Of a DNA stretch of 64,000 nt, positions 58,966 to 64,000 are shown piece by piece. Every line of letters begins with the position of its first letter. Within the stretch, counting starts at the first letter, position 1. The stretch is from WHSW01 sp033856255. GTDB lineage: Bacteria > Actinomycetota > Thermoleophilia > Solirubrobacterales > 70-9. Below the pieces are notes generated by a model that had not been told where the DNA came from, did not search any database, and saw nothing but the letters and a program-made list of their open reading frames with translations. Location: the NCBI GenBank assembly GCA_033856255.1, contig JAWVFH010000027.1, positions 62,001 to 126,000 on the forward strand. Reading direction: 5' to 3'. Made by a program: the position numbers and the translations under genes.

Positions 58966-59325
58966 TCAGGCCGCCACGGCCTCCCGGGCTTGCTCGGCAA
59001 ATCGGCGGAACGCCTCGGGGTCGCGGACCGCGATGTCGGCGAGCATCTTGCGGTTCACCTCGACCCCGGCCTCGCTGAGGCCGTGGATGAACTCGGAGTA
59101 GCTCATCCCCTCGCGCCGAGCCGCGGCGTTGATCCGGATGATCCACAGCTTCCGCATCTCGCGCTTGCGCACCCGCCGGTCGCGATAGGCGTACTGGCCC
59201 GAGCGCATCACCTGCTCGTTGGCGAACCGGTAGCTCGAGTGCTTGCGGCCCCAGTAGCCCTTGGCCTGCTTGAGGACCTTCTTCTTGCGCCGCTTGCGGG
59301 CGACGGCGTTGGTCGCCCGGCTCAT
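58966..59325 (-). CDS. rplT: Ribosomal protein L20
   Basis: Large-subunit protein of 119 residues, starting SRATNAVARKRRKKKVLKQA with GYWGRKHSSYRFANEQVMRS and WIIRINAAARREGMSYSEFI. ATG 59325 overlaps the rpmI stop by four bases. L20 often represses its own operon by binding the leader. Confidence 0.97.
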   Translation of the reverse strand: MSRATNAVARKRRKKKVLKQAKGYWGRKHSSYRFANEQVMRSGQYAYRDRRVRKREMRKLWIIRINAAARREGMSYSEFIHGLSEAGVEVNRKMLADIAVRDPEAFRRFAEQAREAVAA

Positions 59326-59528
59326 CGGCCGCCACCACCCGGCAACAGCCGGTTGATCTTCTTCGTGTCGTTGGGCGAGATCTCGACCGGACGCGCCATC
59401 CGCCGCTTTCGCTTCGGCGACTTCTTCTCCAGGATGTGGCTGGAATAGGCACGCCGGCCGCGCAGCTTGCCGCCGGCGGTCTTGCGGAAGCGCTTCTTGG
59501 CGCCCGAATGGGTCTTCATCTTCGGCAT
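59322..59528 (-). CDS. rpmI: Ribosomal protein L35
   Basis: Large-subunit protein of 68 residues: PKMKTHSGAKKRFRKTAGGK, RRAYSSHILEKKSPKRKRRM. A TAGTCC sequence six bases before the ATG is a weak -10 candidate. Usually it directly follows infC; here a GNAT gene intervenes. Confidence 0.97.
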   Translation of the reverse strand: MPKMKTHSGAKKRFRKTAGGKLRGRRAYSSHILEKKSPKRKRRMARPVEISPNDTKKINRLLPGGGGR

Positions 59529-59571
59529 CGGAGCGGACTATTGAAGCATGTGGGCGCCGGCTCGAGCGGGG

Positions 59572-60261
59572 TCAGTGCCGCAGCGTGCCCTGGAGCATGG
59601 CCAGAGCCCCGTCCTCGGCCTCGGTCAGCTCCGCCCCACACGGGGTCACGGTGACCACGGTCCGCAATCCTCGCCGACGCAGGCGCATCTCGCCGGCCCC
59701 GACGAAGCCCGCCTTCTCGACCGCCCGGCGCGACGGCACGTTCTCGACCTCGACCTTGGTGATCAGGACCTGTCGGCCCTGGCCGGCGAGGCCGGCGGCG
59801 ATCGCCGTCCAGGCGGCGGCCGCGATTCCGCGTCCGCGGTGCGCGGCGATCGTGAACGAGTCCTCCAGGCAGGCGATCGCGGCCGGCAGCAGGAGCTGGC
59901 CGTCGCGCGCCGCCAGGACCGGCGCGAAATCCTCGAAGATCCAGCACGCAAAGGCGATCGCACCGGCAGCGGTCGCGAGCCAGAGCTGTGCGCCGTCGTC
60001 CAGTCGCCGGGCGGCCATCCCAATCGGAGGACCTGCGCGGGCGTCCGCGAGCGCTTGGAGGTCGTCAGGTCCGCCGCGCCGTAGCTCGTAACCGTCGGCG
60101 AGCGGGCGCGACTTGACCCGGTCGAGCCCCAGCACGTACCAGATGTGCGCCTCGTCGAGCCAGACGCGTCGCCGCGCACGGTCGAACGCGATGCGGAGTA
60201 ACCCGATCGGACCTTGCTGCCGGATCCCCCGGACCACGCGACCTGCGGCGCCAGTGGCCAT
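59572..60261 (-). CDS. GNAT-family acetyltransferase inserted between infC and rpmI
   Basis: A 229-residue protein. The acetyl-CoA site is FTIAAHRGRGIAAAAWTAIA and VEVENVPSRRAVEKAGFVGA. The N-terminal 60 residues (LRIAFDRARRRVWLDEAHIW) are outside the GNAT core. Substrate unknown; position among translation genes suggests, but does not prove, a ribosomal or tRNA-linked target. TAGGCT eight bases upstream of the ATG gives it its own leaderless promoter. Confidence 0.85.
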   Translation of the reverse strand: MATGAAGRVVRGIRQQGPIGLLRIAFDRARRRVWLDEAHIWYVLGLDRVKSRPLADGYELRRGGPDDLQALADARAGPPIGMAARRLDDGAQLWLATAAGAIAFACWIFEDFAPVLAARDGQLLLPAAIACLEDSFTIAAHRGRGIAAAAWTAIAAGLAGQGRQVLITKVEVENVPSRRAVEKAGFVGAGEMRLRRRGLRTVVTVTPCGAELTEAEDGALAMLQGTLRH

Positions 60262-60269
60262 GCGGCGCC

Positions 60270-60275
60270 AGCCTA
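60270..60275 (-). promoter_or_regulatory. -10 box TAGGCT of GNAT gene
   Basis: TAGGCT ends eight bases before ATG 60261 on the minus strand, a leaderless or near-leaderless layout. Confidence 0.45.
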
Positions 60276-60306
60276 GCGAGCCCGCGTTCTGGCCGAGCCG
60301 CTTCGC

Positions 60307-61017
60307 TTAGGCGGCCGCGGCGGGCTCGTCGCCGGCGGCAGCCTCGGCCTCGGCCTCGGCGGCCGGCGCCTCGGCCGGCGGCGGCTCGGCCTCGGCCGGC
60401 TCCGCCGGAGCCTCGGCGGCCGGTTCGTCGCCGGTGCCGTCCTTGCGGTCCTCGCGCGCCTGGGCGACTGCCTGCCGGGTCGGCCCGAGCATCATGTGCA
60501 TGTTGCGCCCCTCCTGCTGGGGGGCCGACTCGATCGTCGCCAGCTCGGCGATGTCCTCGAAGAGGCGCTCGAGCAGCGCCCGCCCGCGCTCGGGATGGGC
60601 CTGCTCGCGGCCGCGGAACATGATCGTGATCTTGACCTTGTCGCCGTGGCGCAGGAAGCGGATCACGTGGCCCTTCTTGGTCTCGTAGTCGTGGTCGGCG
60701 ATCTTCGGGCGCAGCTTTATCTCGCGCACGTTCACCTGCTGCTGGTGCTTGCGCGCCGCCTTCGCCTTCTGCTCCTGCTCGTACTTGTACTTCGAGTAGT
60801 CGAGCAGGCGGGCGACCGGGGGACGCGACTCCGGCGCCACCTCGACCAGGTCGAGGTCACGCTCGTTGGCCATCCGCAGGGCCTCGTCGGTCTTGACGAC
60901 GCCGATCTGGCTGCCGTCCTCGTCGACGAGCCGCACCTCGGAGACCCGGATCCGCTCGTTGATCCGCGTCTGGTCGCGCTCCGGAGGCTGCCGGTCGAAT
61001 CGCCTGGGGACCGGCAC
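60307..61017 (-). CDS. infC: Translation initiation factor IF-3
   Basis: IF-3, 236 residues. N domain INERIRVSEVRLVDEDGSQI, linker YKYEQEQKAKAARKHQQQVN, C domain VREIKLRPKIADHDYETKKG and KVKITIMFRGREQAHPERGR. After residue about 195 an Ala/Glu/Pro tail of some 40 residues follows, common in actinobacteria. GTG 61017 lacks a ribosome site; the conserved part begins 19 residues later (INERIRV), so an ATC start near there, as the AUU start of E. coli infC, is possible. A 10-codon leaderless ORF precedes it. Confidence 0.95.
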   Translation of the reverse strand: MPVPRRFDRQPPERDQTRINERIRVSEVRLVDEDGSQIGVVKTDEALRMANERDLDLVEVAPESRPPVARLLDYSKYKYEQEQKAKAARKHQQQVNVREIKLRPKIADHDYETKKGHVIRFLRHGDKVKITIMFRGREQAHPERGRALLERLFEDIAELATIESAPQQEGRNMHMMLGPTRQAVAQAREDRKDGTGDEPAAEAPAEPAEAEPPPAEAPAAEAEAEAAAGDEPAAAA

Positions 61018-61042
61018 TAGACGTTCAGGGCGGAGGGGAGCG

Positions 61043-61075
61043 TCAAGCTGATGCCGGTTCCGGGGTGCGCTTCAT
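61043..61075 (-). CDS. Possible 10-codon leaderless upstream ORF before infC
   Basis: ATG AAG CGC reads MKRTPEPASA and stops 25 bases before the infC GTG. TATACT lies seven to eight bases before its ATG, so the mRNA would start at or one base before this codon. It may feed ribosomes to infC by reinitiation or act in infC autoregulation. Confidence 0.35.
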   Translation of the reverse strand: MKRTPEPASA

Positions 61076-61083
61076 TGCGCGCC

Positions 61084-61089
61084 AGTATA
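61084..61089 (-). promoter_or_regulatory. -10 box TATACT ahead of infC
   Basis: A near-consensus -10 on the minus strand, upstream of the 10-codon ORF and infC. A second, weaker TATACC lies at about 61167-61172. Confidence 0.6.
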
Positions 61090-61223
61090 GACGCAGCCGG
61101 GCGGGACGGCCAGCGGACGCCGCAGATGATCGAACGTTACTCCAGTTCAAGTACTGCCGACGTGGTATAAACCGTGAACGCGGAACACCTCCGTGCATCC
61201 GTTTCCGCGGGACAAGGACGTCA

Positions 61224-61279
61224 GAGGGGAGTCTCGCAGCCCGGGCCACATACCCCCGGCCCGAGTTGCGGCTCCCCTC
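61224..61279 (-). terminator. Long hairpin directly after thrS stop
   Basis: GAGGGGAG and CTCCCCTC arms (61272-61279 and 61224-61231) enclose a second stem (61258-61270 with 61235-61247). It begins three bases after the thrS stop. No T-run follows, so it may be a weak terminator, processing site or RNA stabiliser. Confidence 0.5.
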
Positions 61280-61281
61280 CT

Positions 61282-63234
61282 CTACTTCTGCTCCGGCTCC
61301 TCGATCAGCGCCGCGATCTCGGCCGGGGCAAGGGCCCCGAGATCGCCCCGCTCGTGCGAGCGCACGGAGGCCGTGCCGTCGGCCTGCTCCCGCTCGCCGA
61401 CGACGAGCATCAGCGGCACCTTCGCGAGCTCGGCGTCGCGGATCTTGCGACCGACCGACTCCGAGCGCTCGTCGACCCGCAACCGCAACCCGGCCTCGGC
61501 CAGCTTGGCGGCGACCTCGCGCGCATACGGCAGGTACTGATCGGAGACCGACAGCACTGCCGCCTGCACCGGCGCCAGCCAGATCGGGAAGCGGCCGCCG
61601 TAGTGCTCGATGAGGATTCCCGCGAAGCGCTCCATCGACCCCAGCAGGGCGCGATGGATCAGCACCGGCGTGTGGTCGGCGTTGTCCTCGCCCTGGTAAG
61701 CGAGGTCGAAGCGCCCCGGCATCTGGAAGTCGAGCTGGCAGGTGCCGAGCTGCCACGAGCGCCCGAGCGCGTCGGTGACGTGGAAGTCGATCTTCGGCCC
61801 GTAGAAGGTGCCCTCCCCCGCGCTGACGTCGTATTCGCGGCCCTGGCGCTCGAGCGCGTCGCGCAGGCTGGCGGTGGCCCGCTCCCACTCCTCGTCGGTG
61901 CCGACCGACTTCTCGGGCCGGGTCGAAAGCTCGACCCTGACCTGGTCGAAGCCGAAGCGCGAGTAGAGGGCGTCGATCGCCGTGCAGATCGAGTCGACCT
62001 CGCCCCCAACCTGATCGAGCGTGCAGAAGACGTGCCCGTCGTCCTGGGTGAAGGCGCGCACCCGGAGCAGCCCGTGCAGGACGCCCTCGCGCTCGTAGCG
62101 CGAGACGTCGCCGAACTCGGCCAGGCGCATCGGCAGCTCGCGGTAGGAGTGGCGCTGGGAGCCGAACACCAGGCAGGCGCCCGGGCAGTTCATCGGCTTG
62201 AGCGCGTAGCGGCGCTGGTCGCCCTCGCGCTCGGAGGGCTCGACGAAGTACATGTTCTCGCGGTAGTTGTCCCAGTGCCCGGAGCGGTGCCAGAGCTCCT
62301 CGTCGAGGACCCGCGGGGTCTTGATCTCGTCGTAGCCCCGCTCTCCCAGCTGTCCGCGCACCTCGGCCTCGATCAGGCGCAGGAGCACGGTTCCGTTCGG
62401 AAGCCAGAACGGCATCCCGGGCGACTCCTCGCGCAGGCGAAACAGATCGAGCTCGGGCCCGAGGCGGCGGTGGTCGTTCTCCCGCGCCATCTCGAGCCGC
62501 TCGAGGTGCTCGTCGAGGTCCTTCTGCGAGTGAAACGCGGTGCCGTAGATCCGGGTCAGCATCTGGCGCTTCTCGTCGCCGCGCCAGTAGGCGCCCGCGA
62601 TCGAGTTCAGCTTGAAGGCCTTGATCCGCCCGGTGGATGGCGCGTGCGGCCCGCGGCAGAGGTCGGTGAACGGGCCGTTGCGATACAGCGACACCCCCTC
62701 GATGCCCTGGTCGCGGACGAGGTCCTCGATCAGCTCGACCTTGTATGGCTGGTCCTCGGCGCGGAAACGCTCGATCGCCTCGGCGGCCGGCAGCTCGGAG
62801 CGCTCGAACGGCTCGTCGGCGGCGATGTGCTCGCGCATCGCCGCCTCGATCCGCTCCAGGTCGGCCTCGCTGGGCCGCTCGCCCTCGGGGAACTCGAAGT
62901 CGTAGTAGAAGCCGCCCTCGATCGGCGGGCCGATCGAGACCTTCGTCCCCGGCCACAGATCGACGACCGCGGTCGCCATCACGTGGGCGGCGTCGTGGCG
63001 GATCAGCCAGAGCGCGTCGTCGGCCTCCTCCCCCCTGCTCTTCGCGGTCACGATCGCGATCTCCGCCCCGTCCGGAAGCTCGGCGCCGAGGTCGCGGAGC
63101 TCGCCGTCGACGCGGATCCCGAGCGCGTCGGCGGCCAGGCGCGGACCGATCGCGGCGGCCGCGTCGGCGCCGGTCGCGCCCGGCTCGAGCTCGAGCGGGC
63201 TGCCATCGGGCAGCTTCACGGTCAGGTTCGACAT
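61282..63234 (-). CDS. thrS: Threonyl-tRNA synthetase
   Basis: Class II synthetase, 650 residues. TGS domain (NLTVKLPDGSPLELEPGATG), editing domain with AHVMATAVVDLWPGTKVSIG and the YYDFEF region, catalytic core with Zn ligand Cys in KPMNCPGACLVFGS, motif 2 RYEREGVLHGLLRVRAFTQD, motif 3 with HRALLGSMERFAGILIEH, and anticodon domain (APVQAAVLSVSDQYLPYARE). ATG 63234 is fixed by TAGCAT exactly seven bases upstream. Confidence 0.97.
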   Translation of the reverse strand: MSNLTVKLPDGSPLELEPGATGADAAAAIGPRLAADALGIRVDGELRDLGAELPDGAEIAIVTAKSRGEEADDALWLIRHDAAHVMATAVVDLWPGTKVSIGPPIEGGFYYDFEFPEGERPSEADLERIEAAMREHIAADEPFERSELPAAEAIERFRAEDQPYKVELIEDLVRDQGIEGVSLYRNGPFTDLCRGPHAPSTGRIKAFKLNSIAGAYWRGDEKRQMLTRIYGTAFHSQKDLDEHLERLEMARENDHRRLGPELDLFRLREESPGMPFWLPNGTVLLRLIEAEVRGQLGERGYDEIKTPRVLDEELWHRSGHWDNYRENMYFVEPSEREGDQRRYALKPMNCPGACLVFGSQRHSYRELPMRLAEFGDVSRYEREGVLHGLLRVRAFTQDDGHVFCTLDQVGGEVDSICTAIDALYSRFGFDQVRVELSTRPEKSVGTDEEWERATASLRDALERQGREYDVSAGEGTFYGPKIDFHVTDALGRSWQLGTCQLDFQMPGRFDLAYQGEDNADHTPVLIHRALLGSMERFAGILIEHYGGRFPIWLAPVQAAVLSVSDQYLPYAREVAAKLAEAGLRLRVDERSESVGRKIRDAELAKVPLMLVVGEREQADGTASVRSHERGDLGALAPAEIAALIEEPEQK

Positions 63235-63241
63235 CGCCGCG

Positions 63242-63247
63242 ATGCTA
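63242..63247 (-). promoter_or_regulatory. -10 box TAGCAT of leaderless thrS mRNA
   Basis: TAGCAT ends seven bases before ATG 63234. No T-box leader is possible with this start, so thrS here is not T-box regulated from this promoter. Confidence 0.65.
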
Positions 63248-63268
63248 CTCACGCCCGCTCGCTACGGT
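63248..63268 (+). promoter_or_regulatory. -10 TACGGT with single CTCAC half-site
   Basis: CTCAC (63248-63252), ten bases, then TACGGT (63263-63268). The gap equals that of the CTCAY double boxes, but the upstream copy is missing (CCGCG at that place). A leader with AGGAGG (63285-63290) follows. Confidence 0.4.
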
Positions 63269-63299
63269 GGGCGCGGAATCCGACAGGAGGTAGGGAGAC

Positions 63300-63761
63300 A
63301 TGTTCCGATCGCAGCTTGTGGCCGCGGCGCTCGCCGCAATCGTGCTGGCCGTCCCAGCGCTCTCGCTGGCGGGGGCGAAGACGGTCGAGGTCGAGGCGAA
63401 GCTGAAGGGCAAGGACGTGATACCCGGCGCCGGGTCGACCAAGGGCAAGGGTGAGATCCACGTGTTCCTCAAGCCCGGCAAGAGCAAGCTGTGCTTCAAC
63501 TTCGACGTCTCGAAGCTCGATCCGATGCTCGAGGGGTCGATCCACAAGGGCGTAGCCGGGAACTCGGGCCCGCAGAAGGTGACCCTGTTCCAGGACCAGG
63601 ACGGCCTCGCCGGCGACGGCAGTTACGAGGGCTGCGTCAAGAACGTGAAGTCGAGCCTGATGGACAAGATCGCCGCCTCGCCGGAGGGCTTCTACGCGGA
63701 GATCGACACGCGCGACTTCCCCGAGGGCGCGATCCGGGGCCAGCTCGAGCTCTCAACATAA
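63300..63761 (+). CDS. Secreted CHRD-domain protein
   Basis: A 153-residue exported protein. Residues 1-25 form a signal peptide (LAAIVLAVPALSLAGA). The rest is one CHRD domain (about 28-152), including GKGEIHVFLKPGKSKLCFNF, HKGVAGNSGP and the family signature YAEIDTRDFPEGAIRGQLEL. Two Cys may pair. CHRD domains are found in extracellular bacterial proteins; molecular role unknown. The ribosome site AGGAGG lies nine bases before ATG 63300. The TAA stop is supplied by a palindromic repeat. Confidence 0.9.
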   Translation: MFRSQLVAAALAAIVLAVPALSLAGAKTVEVEAKLKGKDVIPGAGSTKGKGEIHVFLKPGKSKLCFNFDVSKLDPMLEGSIHKGVAGNSGPQKVTLFQDQDGLAGDGSYEGCVKNVKSSLMDKIAASPEGFYAEIDTRDFPEGAIRGQLELST

Positions 63762-63785
63762 GTGGGGCCTGACCCCACTTATGTT
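63755..63785. repeat. Palindromic repeat element, 13-bp perfect arms
   Basis: AACATAAGTGGGG (63755-63767), five-base loop, CCCCACTTATGTT (63773-63785). It lies between convergent genes, supplies the CHRD stop codon (TAA 63759-63761) and ends three bases before the stop of the minus-strand gene. It may also act as a two-way terminator. A partial copy is at 58451. Confidence 0.75.
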
Positions 63786-63787
63786 CG

Positions 63788-64000
63788 TCAGCCGCCCGCG
63801 CTCGGATTGGCGCGGGCGGTGTCCGGGATCAGATCGCAGTCGCCGGGCGGCTGCGCCGAGCGGTTGACGTAGGCCCCCTCCGGGACGACCGCGCCGTCGT
63901 CGTCGAGCCTCACCGAGAGCGTGCTCGAGGCGCCGACGTCGGCCGCCGTGGCCTCGCCGTCGGCGGCGATGCAGATGCGGTGGCCGCGCAGCTCCCAGGC
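63788..64000 (-). CDS. 3' end of an unidentified gene running off the window
   Basis: An open frame of 70 codons to the right edge, ending ANPSAGG then TGA. GC-rich third positions (nearly all G or C) show it is coding. Visible parts are AWELRGHRICIAADGEATAA, LSVRLDDDGAVVPEGAYVNR and PPGDCDLIPD. Two Cys and many Asp/Ala suggest an exported protein, but the N-terminus is missing and no family is recognised. Confidence 0.6.
   Translation of the reverse strand, partial: AWELRGHRICIAADGEATAADVGASSTLSVRLDDDGAVVPEGAYVNRSAQPPGDCDLIPDTARANPSAGG

Noticed and set aside
61141..61185. Possible plus-strand promoter (TTCAAG and TATAAA) in the thrS-infC gap
   Set aside because: No plus-strand gene follows; the frame there is the shadow of thrS. 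The minus-strand TATACT at 61084 explains the region better.
63235..63299. T-box leader for thrS
   Set aside because: The -10 box lies seven bases before the thrS start, leaving no leader; no T-box core sequence is seen.
61174..63405. 743-codon plus-strand frame opposite thrS
   Set aside because: Complement of thrS; no motif. thrS has all class II signatures on the other strand.
1..64000. tRNA genes, insertion sequences, phage or CRISPR loci
   Set aside because: None seen: no transposase, integrase or Cas motifs in any frame and no cloverleaf-like sequence noticed by eye. A covariance search would be needed to be sure about tRNAs.

Overview
The window is about 70% GC with strong third-position GC bias. 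It reads as chromosome of a high-GC actinobacterium, most likely class Thermoleophilia (Solirubrobacter/Conexibacter-like). This placement is inferred from gene content: class E sortase, an Rpf-like protein behind a c-di-AMP riboswitch, a BldC-like regulator, and the thrS-infC-rpmI-rplT-pheS-pheT-argCJBD order. No IS element, prophage, CRISPR array, tRNA or rRNA gene was seen. No stretch without a gene exceeds 300 bases.

Layout. 0-2.2 kb: gltX (runs off the left edge) diverging from nfo. 2.2-5.3 kb: a small LPFTG-motif surface protein diverging from a small membrane-anchored protein, with an array of 11-bp CTCAT direct repeats between them, then a histidine kinase/OmpR-type regulator pair. 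5.3-18.1 kb: two paralogous priming sugar transferases, a Cys-rich protein, dnaE, a histidine phosphatase, a long hendecad coiled-coil protein, an O-antigen-ligase-like polymerase and a PAS-LuxR regulator. 18.1-24.7 kb: signalling genes, namely a second LPFTG protein, LuxR-GAF, STAS antagonist, SpoIIE phosphatase/HATPase, a degenerate GGDEF protein, MerR, BldC-like protein and a membrane HD-GYP protein. 24.9-31.9 kb: MFS exporter, riboswitch-controlled Rpf-like hydrolase, secreted sugar dehydrogenase, argG and sortase E. 32-33.4 kb: two coiled-coil proteins sharing a C-terminal domain. 33.6-49.9 kb: an exopolysaccharide cluster (Wzz/tyrosine kinase, Wzy, Wzx, five glycosyltransferases, a GHL15-like secreted protein, a JmjC-like protein, a polysaccharide deacetylase and two CelD-like acyltransferases). 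50-63.2 kb, all minus strand: argD-argB-argJ-argC-pheT-pheS-rRNA methyltransferase-rplT-rpmI-GNAT-infC-thrS in window order, transcribed from thrS towards argD. 63.3-64 kb: a CHRD-domain secreted protein and the 3' end of another gene.

How the parts fit. Much of the window serves the cell envelope: polysaccharide priming, polymerisation and export, sortase anchoring, peptidoglycan hydrolysis and c-di-AMP control. Around it sit partner-switching, c-di-GMP-type and two-component signalling genes. The most notable unlisted signal is a fixed promoter architecture, CTCAY-N6-CTCAY-N10-(T/G)ANNNT. It occurs on both sides of the divergent pair next to the two-component system, and again before the secreted dehydrogenase. 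A second is a small-protein motif, [ST]P[SA][QE][HD]QY[GA]xxLxx[LV], shared by three tiny surface proteins. Many genes also carry TANNNT exactly 6-8 bases before the start codon, as expected for leaderless mRNAs. In four cases the upstream TAG stop codon forms the first half of that -10 box. Two families of short repeats have entered coding sequence: a palindrome that supplies a stop codon, and a 31-bp repeat in argC that recurs between argJ and argB.
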